Shown: positions 1-9,849 of the stretch, piece by piece
How the letters are laid out: each line of letters begins with the position of its first letter
Position numbering within the stretch: position 1 is the first letter of the stretch
DNA from: Clostridia bacterium
Lineage (GTDB): Bacteria > Bacillota > Clostridia > Oscillospirales > Acutalibacteraceae
Assembly (NCBI GenBank): GCA_017624675.1
Contig: JAGAMO010000041.1
Coordinates: 1-52,113 of the forward strand
Length of the DNA: 52,113 bases
Direction of reading: 5' to 3'
Made by a program: the position numbers and the translations under genes
Notes under the pieces: model-generated
Told to the model about the DNA's origin: nothing
The model's input: only the letters and a program-made list of their open reading frames with translations
The model's database searches: none

Positions 1-101
1 AAATACAGACTCAAAAGATGCAAAAATGTGCCGATTTGCTGCAATAACCAACCTCAGTCTGTCATAGGGAAAGCTCAAAAGCCGATGGGTTCTGTGAGGG
101 G

Positions 102-205
102 ATTTCGCCATTGGCGAAATTTCCGAGCAGAACAGGCAGAAACGGCTCGGCAGTCATAGGGGCAAACCGTGCGAGTGTGGATGCATGCGAGCGACGTGTT
201 TGCCC
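102..205. other. structured non-coding region upstream of the recombinase
   Basis: Three consecutive inverted repeats are visible: ATTTCGCC/GGCGAAAT (102-109 and 113-120), CCGAGC/GCTCGG (123-128 and 145-150) and GGGCAAAC/GTTTGCCC (160-167 and 198-205), the last followed by a short T-run. No convincing coding ORF overlaps it. It could be the terminator or leader of an upstream gene cut off by the window edge, a recombination site for the serine recombinase that follows, or part of a transfer origin; the sequence alone does not decide. Confidence 0.5.
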
Positions 206-216
206 TTTTGCAATTC

Positions 217-244
217 TTACAATACGACAATTTTGATGTAAAAT
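217..244 (+). promoter_or_regulatory. probable sigma-A promoter for the serine recombinase
   Basis: TTACAA at 217-222 and TAAAAT at 239-244 are separated by 16 bp and sit about 20 bp before the ATG, with a GAGGTGAGGTGG ribosome site between. Both hexamers deviate from consensus, so this is a moderate call. Confidence 0.4.
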
Positions 245-258
245 GTTATTCGAGGTGA

Positions 259-1038
<780 letters not shown>

Positions 1039-1071
1039 CTATTGCAAATTTTATAAATATTGGGGAGTAAA

Positions 1072-4000
1072 ATGAGTATGAAACAGAACTACTGTGCTTT
1101 TTGTTCTGAAAAATTATCCGGCGAAGTATGTGATTGCTGCGGAAAAAGCATAACTGATTATCATACGGCACCTCACTGGTTGCTGCCTGGCACTGTCCTT
1201 GCTGGCAAATATGAAGTTGGTGCTGTTTTAGGTGAAGGCGGGTTTGGAATTACATACATTGGTCGAGACACTAATCTTGATATGAAGGTAGCTATCAAGG
1301 AGTATTTTCCATCGGGCGTTGTTAACAGAAATAACACAAGCTCTATGAAAATTAGTGCCCTTGTGGGAGAAACACAGGCGAATTTTGAAAAAGGGAAACA
1401 AGGCTTTCTAAGTGAGGCTCGCACTCTCGCTAAATTTTCAAACGAACAAAGCATCGTATCTGTTCGTGATTTCTTTGAGGAAAACAATACGGCTTATATC
1501 GTTATGGAATATTTAGAGGGCATTGACCTTAAGGATTTTATTGCCCAAAATGGTAAAATGTCGTTTGGTTTAGCAATTTCTATGCTTTCTCCTATTATGA
1601 GTTCTCTTTCTAAAATACATAATCAGGGCTTAATACATAGAGATATAAGCCCTGCAAATATTATGATTTTAAATAATAGAACTGTTAAATTGTTGGATTT
1701 CGGTGCCGCAAGAAATGTTAGCGGTGCTGACGAAAAAAGTCTTTCTGTTTTGCTGAAACCCGGCTTTGCCCCTGAGGAACAGTATCGCAGTAAAGGTAAT
1801 CAAGGCTCTTGGACGGATGTTTATGCTTTAAGTGCTACTCTTTATAAAATGGTTACCGGTGTAACCCCTGACGATGCAATGAATAGGTTGTTTTCTGACG
1901 AGGTTGTATCACCCTCTGAACTTAATGAACAGATAACACCAGAACAATCGGCTGTTATTTTAAAGGGTATGTCTATTTATCAAAAAGACAGATATCAAAC
2001 GGTCGAAGAACTTCAAAAAGCGTGTAATGATGCTTTAGAAAGCAAAAATAATAACGCCGTTAACACCCATACTGAACCTATCGAAAAAACAATATCGAGA
2101 AAGTCTGTACAAAACACTGTTGTAGAAAAGACTATAAATAAAAAATCGACTCCGATTAAATCAAGTTTTTCTGAAAATGTTAAACAACCTGTTGCAAAGG
2201 AATCTGAAACACCTGTTTCTAATCCTATTCCCCAAGCACCGCAACAAACAAATAACAAAAAATCCCCGAAAATATGGGGATTGATTGGCTCTATCGTTGC
2301 CGGACTTATTGCATTATTTAATATTTCTTTTTTGATTAGCGATATGGCGGATCCCACCTTGCAGACAGGCGACTATGTGCAATATATTATAGAAATTGTG
2401 ATTTTTGCAGCTATAGCAATCGGCTGTGGATATTTTTACTATCCCCGAGTTGACAAGACAAATCTAAAACCAAATAAAATAGCGTTAATTACAAGTATTG
2501 TATTAACTGTAGTTGCTTTGATATTGGCATTTATCGGTTTTGTCGCTTTTGGATCTGATTTGGCAAGCAACGGCGACGGTGAAGCGTTTATGGCTTTTGC
2601 GGTATTGTTTGCCGGTCCTGCTTTATATTTGGGTTACTTCTATTATCCGCGCTTAGAGAAAAAGGTTAGAAGCAAATTCTTTAAAGCTTACGGAAGTGCA
2701 TTTGCGGCTATTGTTATTTGTTTTGTTCTTTATACCGTATTTGTAACGATGGCTACGGTTTCTATCGGTGATGAAAAGATCAAGAAAAATGCTGAGACAG
2801 TAGAAATTAATGCAGACTTGTTAACCGATGGTGATATCGAAAAGTTATCACAACTCAAAAATCTTAAAGAGCTGTCAATTAAAGCTTGTTTCTTGGATGA
2901 TAATGACGTAAAGGTTATAGGAACTATGACCGGCCTTGAGAAATTAAGCTTAGTTGGCAATACCGATATTAAGGATATTACTCCGCTTTCTAATTTATCA
3001 AATTTAACATTCTTAAATTTGGAGCTTACAGGCGTTGAGGATATTTCTTGCCTTTCCAAATTAACTGAACTTACACATCTTTCTTTCTCTGAATCTAAGG
3101 TTAAGGATGTTTCGGTCGTAAAGGATTTATCCAAGCTTGAAGTATTCTATATGAACAACCTTGAGAATTTGGATGAAACTACAATTAAATTTCCGATGGG
3201 CTTAATTGAATTCTATTGCAACAATAACGGACTTACCAATATTGAATTCTTAAGAGAAAATATCGCTCTTAACAGGGTTGAATTGTCCGGCAATAATATT
3301 ACCGATATTTCTCCTCTTAGTACCAAGCCGCTTTCAATGGTAAATGTCAACGGCAATAAAATCACGGACATTTCACCCATAGCAGTCACGAATTTTGAAT
3401 TAAAGGCAACCGATAATCAAATCAGCGATATTTCTTGCCTTAAAGGAACAACAGCCGAGTTCATTTTCCTTTCTAATAACAAAATTTCTGACATCAGTGT
3501 TTTCGAAGCCAATGACGGGCTTGGCACGCTTGAATTAAAAAATAATAATATAATTGATATTTCTGCTTTAAAAGATTGTTTTAATATTTCCACACTTGAT
3601 CTTAGCGGTAATCAAATTGCTGATATTTCGGCACTTGCTACAATTGACCGCTTATACGCTTTGGACCTTGCAAACAATCAAATTGCAGACATATCTCCGT
3701 TGGCACAGAATCAGAAATTTGTAGATTCGGAGCCTACAATTTATCTATCAAATAATAAGATTGTAGATTTAACTCCACTCTCAAATTTCAAAAGCAGCGA
3801 TAGCATTTGGTTGGACAACAATTTAATTGAGGATGTTTCACCGTTAGCTTCCTGCACAATGCTGGAGTATTTGTCCATAAAGAATAATCGTATTAGCGAT
3901 CTTTCGGTACTCGGCGGTATGTCAAATTTGAATCGCGTTTTTGCAATTGGTAATCCAATCGTTAAAATAGACGGATTGAATTTATCAAGTGAAAGAACGG

Positions 4001-4215
4001 GGTTAAGCGGTGAAAAATATTCATCTGATTCTTTGTTGGGTGGTTCGATTTTAAGTATTAGCTACACAGAACAGATAGATTGGGCTGTTGCAAAGTCTTT
4101 GAGAATTGATGATTTGCGTGTTTATGACATACCTGCGCGTCAAAGAGCTGCGATGGATGAGTTAGGATACAGAACGAATTACGATTCCTCAAAGCAGGAG
4201 GAAACCGATGAATAA
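1072..4215 (+). CDS. membrane Ser/Thr protein kinase with LRR ectodomain
   Basis: About 1047 residues. A zinc ribbon (CAFC then CDCCG, residues ~8-25) precedes a Hanks-type kinase domain (~45-310) with a glycine loop (GEGGFGITY), VAIKEY lysine, HRDISPANI catalytic loop, LDFGAAR and APEEQY. A low-complexity linker follows, then five hydrophobic segments (~400-600) and roughly 400 residues of internalin-like leucine-rich repeats of the form (N)xIxDISPL. With an odd number of membrane spans the LRR part should face outside and the kinase the cytoplasm. It therefore looks like a receptor kinase sensing a surface ligand and phosphorylating the FHA-bearing ABC protein encoded next. Start chosen at ATG 1072 after GGGGAG; ATG 1078 is also possible. 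All catalytic residues are present. Ligand and substrates are unknown. Confidence 0.9.
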   Translation: MSMKQNYCAFCSEKLSGEVCDCCGKSITDYHTAPHWLLPGTVLAGKYEVGAVLGEGGFGITYIGRDTNLDMKVAIKEYFPSGVVNRNNTSSMKISALVGETQANFEKGKQGFLSEARTLAKFSNEQSIVSVRDFFEENNTAYIVMEYLEGIDLKDFIAQNGKMSFGLAISMLSPIMSSLSKIHNQGLIHRDISPANIMILNNRTVKLLDFGAARNVSGADEKSLSVLLKPGFAPEEQYRSKGNQGSWTDVYALSATLYKMVTGVTPDDAMNRLFSDEVVSPSELNEQITPEQSAVILKGMSIYQKDRYQTVEELQKACNDALESKNNNAVNTHTEPIEKTISRKSVQNTVVEKTINKKSTPIKSSFSENVKQPVAKESETPVSNPIPQAPQQTNNKKSPKIWGLIGSIVAGLIALFNISFLISDMADPTLQTGDYVQYIIEIVIFAAIAIGCGYFYYPRVDKTNLKPNKIALITSIVLTVVALILAFIGFVAFGSDLASNGDGEAFMAFAVLFAGPALYLGYFYYPRLEKKVRSKFFKAYGSAFAAIVICFVLYTVFVTMATVSIGDEKIKKNAETVEINADLLTDGDIEKLSQLKNLKELSIKACFLDDNDVKVIGTMTGLEKLSLVGNTDIKDITPLSNLSNLTFLNLELTGVEDISCLSKLTELTHLSFSESKVKDVSVVKDLSKLEVFYMNNLENLDETTIKFPMGLIEFYCNNNGLTNIEFLRENIALNRVELSGNNITDISPLSTKPLSMVNVNGNKITDISPIAVTNFELKATDNQISDISCLKGTTAEFIFLSNNKISDISVFEANDGLGTLELKNNNIIDISALKDCFNISTLDLSGNQIADISALATIDRLYALDLANNQIADISPLAQNQKFVDSEPTIYLSNNKIVDLTPLSNFKSSDSIWLDNNLIEDVSPLASCTMLEYLSIKNNRISDLSVLGGMSNLNRVFAIGNPIVKIDGLNLSSERTGLSGEKYSSDSLLGGSILSISYTEQIDWAVAKSLRIDDLRVYDIPARQRAAMDELGYRTNYDSSKQEETDE

Positions 4216-5818
4216 GACTGTATTATATACCGAAAACAAAAATGTTGAAGCTGCTACCATTACGGTTATTGACCATAATAATAGCCCATACTCTGTTCAA
4301 GTTAAAGAACATGTTTATATCGGCAGAAATGTTTCGGGTAGCAACTGCGAATTGCAAATTGATTCTCCTATCACATCAAGAAATCACGGCGAAATTTTTA
4401 TAGCAAACGGTAAATTTTATTATCGTGACCTTGATAGCACAAACGGTACATATATCAATAATACACTTTACGGCGTTGAAACAGGAAAAACTGTTTGCGA
4501 GCTTAACGAGGGCGATGTTATCGCTTTCGATATCCGCGAAGACGGTGAATGTCATCCTGATTCGGTTTTGTGTGTTTTTTCTCTTGCAGGTTTTAATTAT
4601 AGCGAGGCTAATGAAATTGCCCTTTCGGATAATATTGCAGAGCTTAAAATCGGCAGATTGATTGATGATGGATTAAAATTTGATAATGAGATGATATCTG
4701 CCCGTCACGCCTCTTTCTTTAATACTCAAAACGGCTGGGCAATTATTGACCATAAAAGCACCAACGGCGTGTATCTTAATGGCAAGCGCATTTCTTCGCC
4801 AAAGTATTTAGAAATGTATGATGTGGTACGCATCGTAAATACGGTGTTTATTTACTGTGGCGACAGAATTGTGTACGCAGGCGAAGGTATTTCGAGCAAT
4901 ATTCCCGTAAAAGAAGCTGTTAAGACTCCAACGCCTGTTGTTGCTAAGCCGGTAGAACAATCAGTTGTTCGCAGTTCCAAAATCAGTAATTCACCCGACC
5001 TTGTAATAGATATTGTTGAGCGTAGTGTTGTTCAGCGCTTTAAAAAGTTTATGCTTTTACAAAACATCAACATTTCTATTGCCAATGGCGAAATGGTGCT
5101 TATTTTAGGTGGTTCGGGTGCCGGTAAAACAACCTTTATAAATGCCATTATGGGCTACGAAAAAGCCGAGGGAAAAATCGTTTATAACGATACCGATATC
5201 TACGAAGAATACGAGCGTATGAAGTATGAAATTGGTTTTGTTCCTCAGCAGGATCTGCTTAGAATGAGTGATACGGTTTATGATACACTCGCAAACGCTG
5301 CCGAAATGAAACTTCCCAAGAGTATTAGCGAAGAAAAACGAGAAGAGAAAATACTTTCGGTGCTTAACCGTTTCGGCTTATCCCGTGAAAAAGACTCTCT
5401 TGTTTCAAAGCTTTCGGGCGGACAAAAGAAACGTCTTAGCATCGCAGTAGAATTTATTGCTGACCCAAGTCTTTTCTTCTTGGATGAACCCGATTCCGGT
5501 ATTGACGATGTTATGGGCAGAGGTCTTATGGAGACCCTACGTGAAATAGCCGACCTTGGCAAAATTATAATGGTAATAACCCATAGCCCTGAAAGAGCTG
5601 CAGACTTATTTGATAAAGTAATCGTTCTTGCAAAAAGCACCAAGGACAATTGCGGACACCTTGCTTTTTTTGGCGGCGTTCAAGAGGCTTTCGATTTCTT
5701 CGGTGTAAGCTCATTCCGTGAAATCGTCAAGAAAATTAACCGCCCGGATGAGAATGGCGAAGGACTTTCGGATTACTTTATTGAAAAATACGAGTCTCTG
5801 CAAGGAGGTGCATTATAA
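4208..5818 (+). CDS. ABC transporter ATPase with two N-terminal FHA domains
   Basis: 536 residues, overlapping the kinase stop by 8 bp behind AGGAGG, so translationally coupled. Two FHA domains bind phosphothreonine: the first (~30-100) has VYIGR, SRNHGEI and DSTNGTYIN; the second (~140-220) has LKIGR, SARHASF and KSTNGVYLNGK. A linker leads to an ABCG-like ATPase (~265-500) with Walker A GGSGAGKTT, signature LSGGQKKRLS and Walker B FFLDEPDSG. The FHA pair is the obvious reader of phosphothreonines made by the adjacent kinase, so transport is probably gated by phosphorylation (inference). The protein has no membrane domain; the next gene supplies it. The architecture resembles bacterial FHA-ABC proteins related to the eukaryotic ABCG group, whose substrates are mostly unknown. 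Confidence 0.92.
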   Translation: MNKTVLYTENKNVEAATITVIDHNNSPYSVQVKEHVYIGRNVSGSNCELQIDSPITSRNHGEIFIANGKFYYRDLDSTNGTYINNTLYGVETGKTVCELNEGDVIAFDIREDGECHPDSVLCVFSLAGFNYSEANEIALSDNIAELKIGRLIDDGLKFDNEMISARHASFFNTQNGWAIIDHKSTNGVYLNGKRISSPKYLEMYDVVRIVNTVFIYCGDRIVYAGEGISSNIPVKEAVKTPTPVVAKPVEQSVVRSSKISNSPDLVIDIVERSVVQRFKKFMLLQNINISIANGEMVLILGGSGAGKTTFINAIMGYEKAEGKIVYNDTDIYEEYERMKYEIGFVPQQDLLRMSDTVYDTLANAAEMKLPKSISEEKREEKILSVLNRFGLSREKDSLVSKLSGGQKKRLSIAVEFIADPSLFFLDEPDSGIDDVMGRGLMETLREIADLGKIIMVITHSPERAADLFDKVIVLAKSTKDNCGHLAFFGGVQEAFDFFGVSSFREIVKKINRPDENGEGLSDYFIEKYESLQGGAL

Positions 5819-6700
5819 ATGAGCGAATCAAGAGTTGGCAGAATCGGTCAAATTAAAATCTATGTTGGCAAATGTTTTCGTTCTTTTATAAACGAAAAAG
5901 GTTGGAAAAACCTAATCAGCACCTTAATTATTTCGGTGATTCTTGCATGGGTTATCGGTGATAACACTTTTTCGGTCAACGAAAGCACAAAAACAGGCGT
6001 TTTTGCAATGATATGCGGTTGTATTTGGACGGGACTTTTTAATTCTATCCAGTTAATATGCCGTGAACGAGCTATTATTAAGCGTGAGCACAGAACAGGT
6101 TTACATATATCCTCTTATGTTATTGCACGTTTAATATTTGATTTCGCGCTGTGTGCGGCAGAGGCAGTCATTTTAACCGTTGTGTTTGATATCTTCCGCA
6201 ATTTTCCATCGCACGGTGTAATGTTTGGCTGGACCGGTTTTGAGTTCTATATCTCATTCACCTTAATAATCTTTTGTGCCGATGCGCTTGGCGTTTTGGT
6301 GTCTTGTATTGTAAAAACCGAAAATGCAGCAATGACCGTAATGCCTTTCGTCCTAATTGTTCAGCTCGTTATGTCTGGCATGATGTTTTCTCTTCCCGAA
6401 AAGGCAGCACCTATTAAAGAGTTAACTATCAGCAAATGGGGACTTACCGCAATTTGTTCATCGGCAGATCTGAACGAAATACCTACTGTCGACACATTAG
6501 AAAAGCTAAATGAAGCAAGAAAATCCGATGAAAGTATTACAAGCTGGAAACAACTTGGTATCACTCAAAAATATGACATGGAGTATGACGCTTCGGCATC
6601 CCACGTTATGATGAACTGGATGGTACTGATATTATATAGTTCAGCGTATGGATTTTTAGGAATACTGTTCCTCAAATTAGTTGATAAAGATAAGAGGTGA
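5819..6700 (+). CDS. ABC-2 type permease partner of the FHA-ABC ATPase
   Basis: 293 residues, starting immediately after the ATPase stop with AAGGAGGTG upstream. About six hydrophobic spans can be drawn, with the ABC-2 layout: an N-terminal span (LISTLIISVILAWVIG), a central cluster (YVIARLIFDFALCAAEAVIL, FYISFTLIIFCADALGVLV, TVMPFVLIVQLVMSGMMF), an outside loop, and a final span (VLILYSSAYGFLGILFLKLV). This is the size of a half-transporter permease, so a dimer with two ATPase subunits is expected. No substrate can be inferred. Confidence 0.85.
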   Translation: MSESRVGRIGQIKIYVGKCFRSFINEKGWKNLISTLIISVILAWVIGDNTFSVNESTKTGVFAMICGCIWTGLFNSIQLICRERAIIKREHRTGLHISSYVIARLIFDFALCAAEAVILTVVFDIFRNFPSHGVMFGWTGFEFYISFTLIIFCADALGVLVSCIVKTENAAMTVMPFVLIVQLVMSGMMFSLPEKAAPIKELTISKWGLTAICSSADLNEIPTVDTLEKLNEARKSDESITSWKQLGITQKYDMEYDASASHVMMNWMVLILYSSAYGFLGILFLKLVDKDKR

Positions 6701-6706
6701 GTTTAA

Positions 6707-7696
6707 ATGAAGGGAAAAAGTTTTATAACAATTGCAATAATAGTTGTTGTTTGTATTATAGGTTGGAATGTTATTAACGATGACAATAGTTCTTCAAGTG
6801 GCGGAAGCCTATTTTCTTCGGGGCTGGAAAAAAGCCTTGCGGAAACACTGCCTGAAGATCTAACGACCTGTTATTGTATTGATAATAACGGTGAAAAGGT
6901 GTTAAACACGCTTGAGGTCAAGAAGCTTAGTATTGATAGACAAACAACAAACGATAATTTAAAAACCGCTGACTGCACCATCGAAATGGAAGGCAACGAT
7001 TTAAAAATGACAGCCTATGTTACGCTTGATTGCATTAAATATGATGACGGCAGTTGGCAGGTTTCTTCGTGGAGTGAAATTTCGGATCCTAAATTAGTTC
7101 CTAAATATCAACCCGAAGAATCAAATTTCACTTGGAACATACAGAGATACGAGGGATTTACTTCACTAAATAAAATTAACGAGCATGTTGATTTAGAAAA
7201 CGGTGAGATAGTATATTTCTTTAGCGTACTTGATACTTATGATTATATGATGTTTTCTGGCGAAGGCGTTTCTTGCAGTGCCGTATTCCAAAATACAGGT
7301 ATGGATTACAACGATAAAGAAGTTTATTATTGGAAATTCACAAACGAAAACAATGTGCAAGTAGTTTGGGATGTTCTTGGAACATGGCATATTGACGGTG
7401 GAATAGATCAAAATCCGCCATATACAGTTGCGGACATAACAATTAATGCAATAAACTCTGAAAATGCAGGAGTTTCATCATATGCCTATCCAGAGTCTAA
7501 TTACAAGGGTGAATATCTCGGCACTTATCAAATGTTCGATAATAAAGGAGCATCCTGTATTACAAGTGGAACAAATCCTCTTAATGCTAAATGTGAGATC
7601 TACGGTTATAAATCATCAATAATTATTACCGCTCAAGGTGTGGAATGTAGTGTTGGTGATAGAAATTACGCATATAAAAATGTTACTAAAAAATAA
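6707..7696 (+). CDS. membrane-anchored extracytoplasmic protein, function unknown
   Basis: 329 residues, 6 bp after the permease with a GAGGTGAG site. A short basic N-terminus and one hydrophobic helix (FITIAIIVVVCIIGWNVI, residues ~5-22) look like a signal anchor without a lipobox. The rest is hydrophilic, rich in Asp, Asn, Tyr and Thr and probably mostly beta structure, with a Ser/Gly stretch right after the anchor. I do not recognise a family. Its place between the permease and the zinc-ribbon proteins suggests an outside component of the same system, for example a substrate-handling or ligand-presenting part. Confidence 0.75.
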   Translation: MKGKSFITIAIIVVVCIIGWNVINDDNSSSSGGSLFSSGLEKSLAETLPEDLTTCYCIDNNGEKVLNTLEVKKLSIDRQTTNDNLKTADCTIEMEGNDLKMTAYVTLDCIKYDDGSWQVSSWSEISDPKLVPKYQPEESNFTWNIQRYEGFTSLNKINEHVDLENGEIVYFFSVLDTYDYMMFSGEGVSCSAVFQNTGMDYNDKEVYYWKFTNENNVQVVWDVLGTWHIDGGIDQNPPYTVADITINAINSENAGVSSYAYPESNYKGEYLGTYQMFDNKGASCITSGTNPLNAKCEIYGYKSSIIITAQGVECSVGDRNYAYKNVTKK

Positions 7697-7717
7697 ATTT
7701 TAAAGGAGTTAATAAAA

Positions 7718-8230
7718 ATGTGGGTTTTATCTTGGAAAAAATATGCTTTATCTAAATTTGCTACTTTTGTAAGTGTTTTGGGCGCTTTGATGCGCTATGC
7801 AGGTGTTATGTGCTTGTTCTCAGGTCTTATTCCGGCGGCTTTAATTTGTATTGCTATCGGTATTGGTCTTCATTTCGGTGCAGAAGCCATTGCAAAAAAC
7901 AAGGCGGCTAAAGTTATTGGTAAAGCAAATACTGCAAAAACTGCGAATCCTGTGCCTAATGCGACCAAAACAACAGTTACACAACCTACACCCAAGCCTG
8001 TGCAAACAAATCCTGCGCCATCTGCAACCGCACAGCCTACCGCTGCTTCTGACGGAAAAATCAAGTGTGGCAAATGTGGAGCGCTCGTTTCCACCAAAAA
8101 TAAATTTTGCACTGAATGTGGCAACACATTAGTCACTGAGGTTCCTAAGCAGAAAAAGTGCCTTAGATGCGGCGCAAATGTCGATAACGGAAGTAAGTTC
8201 TGCACTGAATGCGGATACGAAATTAAATAA
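7718..8230 (+). CDS. small membrane protein with two C-terminal zinc ribbons
   Basis: 170 residues after AAGGAG. One or two membrane helices occupy residues ~15-60, followed by an Ala/Thr/Pro linker and two zinc ribbons of the paired CxxCG...CxxCG type (KCGKCGALV...CTECG and KCLRCGANV...CTECG). Zinc ribbons of this kind often hold proteins together. The same module ends the next protein and begins the kinase, so the three may dock on each other or on a shared partner (inference). No enzymatic motif is seen. Confidence 0.78.
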   Translation: MWVLSWKKYALSKFATFVSVLGALMRYAGVMCLFSGLIPAALICIAIGIGLHFGAEAIAKNKAAKVIGKANTAKTANPVPNATKTTVTQPTPKPVQTNPAPSATAQPTAASDGKIKCGKCGALVSTKNKFCTECGNTLVTEVPKQKKCLRCGANVDNGSKFCTECGYEIK

Positions 8231-8254
8231 TACATAGTTTAAGGAGAAAGAACA

Positions 8255-9097
8255 ATGAGTCAATGTGATTATTGTCAAGCTCAAACACCCAAAACAGACT
8301 ATTGCCCCAATTGCGGCACCACTCAGTATACTGCCGGCGGTAAAATCTATTATGGCGCAACTGGTAATGATGTTTGCGGTTGCGAGGTTGCTATTACCGA
8401 AAAATATCTCATTATCCGTAAGGTCAGTGGCGCAGAATCCAAAGGTAAGACAGCAGGAAGAGCATTTGGTCTTCTCGGTGTTTTAGTTGCCGATGTTGCA
8501 AGTCAAAAGGTAAGACCGCACGGTTTTTATGCGCTAAATAATTTCAAAAAGGGTATTTTCCCTTATAGAAACAATGGTATTAAAAAGAAGAATGCAATCA
8601 AACTCATCACAAACGACGGAAAAGATTTTATTTTAGTATTCGATAAACCCGGATTTGTAGATGGTACTGCCAAAGTGTTAAAGACTATGGTGGAAAAAAT
8701 CAGAGCGGCTATTCCTATGGTTGAAGACGGCTCTAATATGACTTATGGCGAGCAGTATTGTATCAATCCTTATGTTACACTCGATACCTTTGACAAGGTT
8801 AAAGCGGGATATACAGCGCCGCCTCGTCAGGCCACAATCTCAAATTCTTACACTGCACCGACACCAAACACCGCTCAACAAGCACCAAAAGCTACAACTG
8901 CACCTGTTAAAGAGACAACACAGGCAAACAACCTGAGACGTCCTTGCCCAAATTGCGGTAATTTTGTGCTTTCTACAAGTAAATTCTGCAATGAATGCGG
9001 CGCCAAAATCATCAAAGAAAAGAAATGTTTGAGATGTGGTAACACATTGGGTGAAAATGATAAATTCTGCGGTCAGTGTGGCTATCAGTCAAACTAA
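8255..9097 (+). CDS. zinc-ribbon protein with a central PH-like domain
   Basis: 280 residues, AAGGAG 8 bp upstream. It has an N-terminal zinc ribbon (CDYCQAQ...CPNCG), a central ~130-residue alpha/beta region resembling bacterial PH-like folds (starts near GGKIYYGATGND; no catalytic motif), a Thr/Pro/Gln linker, and two C-terminal ribbons (CPNCGNFV...CNECG, CLRCGNTL...CGQCG). No membrane span apart from a weak hydrophobic patch at FGLLGVLVADV. The overall layout, adaptor ends around a possible lipid- or peptide-binding core, fits a scaffold in the kinase/ABC system. The PH-like call is from pattern only. Confidence 0.7.
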   Translation: MSQCDYCQAQTPKTDYCPNCGTTQYTAGGKIYYGATGNDVCGCEVAITEKYLIIRKVSGAESKGKTAGRAFGLLGVLVADVASQKVRPHGFYALNNFKKGIFPYRNNGIKKKNAIKLITNDGKDFILVFDKPGFVDGTAKVLKTMVEKIRAAIPMVEDGSNMTYGEQYCINPYVTLDTFDKVKAGYTAPPRQATISNSYTAPTPNTAQQAPKATTAPVKETTQANNLRRPCPNCGNFVLSTSKFCNECGAKIIKEKKCLRCGNTLGENDKFCGQCGYQSN

Positions 9098-9112
9098 AAG
9101 GAAGTTATACCT

Positions 9113-9838
9113 ATGGTTGAATATTCAGTATACACAAATATAGGTAGCAGAGAAATTAACGAAGATGCCGTCAAAGCAATTACGCTTGACGGCAATTTCG
9201 GTTTTATCGTTTGTGACGGTCTTGGCGGTCAGGGTATGGGAGATAAGGCATCTAAAATAGTAACCGACTGTTATAACGAATGCTTTATAAATTCACAAAT
9301 TAACGAATCTTTTTTGCCTAAAACATTTGAACGTGCACAAAGTACTTTGTTGGAAGAAAAAAAGAAACTAAATGCAAAAAATCAAATGTGTACCACGGCG
9401 GTTGCATTGGCCATAAACGAAAATACGGCATATATAGCTCATATTGGCGATTCCAGGCTTTATTTTTTTGAAGGCGATAATCTTATATATAAAACACTTG
9501 ACCACTCTCTGCCGCAAATGCTGGCCCTACAGGGCGAAATAAAGGAAGAAGATATCGCACATCATCCCGACAGAAACAAGCTTCTACGGGCTTTTGGGAC
9601 AGAGTGGGATAAACCTATGTATGCTATCGCAGACCCAATAACACTCAATAAAAATCAAGCGTTTTTACTTTGCACGGATGGTATATGGGAATGGATCACA
9701 GATGCTCAGTTGAGCGAACTTCTGAAAATATCTTCAAGTGCAGAAGAATGGCTTGAAAAAATTATTGATGCCGTTGAGATCTCTTCTCGAAACAACGAGC
9801 ATGACAATTATTCCGCTATTGCAGTATTTGTTAAGTGA
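9113..9838 (+). CDS. PP2C-family protein phosphatase
   Basis: 241 residues, the normal size of bacterial PP2C (PPM) enzymes that remove phosphate from Ser/Thr using two metal ions. Visible motifs: SREINEDAV (metal Asp at the start), FIVCDGLGGQGMGD, IAHIGDSRLY, LDHSLPQML, LLCTDGIWEWI and a final NNEHDNYSAI with the last metal Asp. No membrane span, so it acts in the cytoplasm. It is the natural opponent of the kinase at 1072 and would reset the FHA docking signal. It is distinct from the housekeeping PrpC at 14693, to which it is only a distant paralogue. Confidence 0.93.
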   Translation: MVEYSVYTNIGSREINEDAVKAITLDGNFGFIVCDGLGGQGMGDKASKIVTDCYNECFINSQINESFLPKTFERAQSTLLEEKKKLNAKNQMCTTAVALAINENTAYIAHIGDSRLYFFEGDNLIYKTLDHSLPQMLALQGEIKEEDIAHHPDRNKLLRAFGTEWDKPMYAIADPITLNKNQAFLLCTDGIWEWITDAQLSELLKISSSAEEWLEKIIDAVEISSRNNEHDNYSAIAVFVK

Positions 9839-9849
9839 GGCTTAGATAT

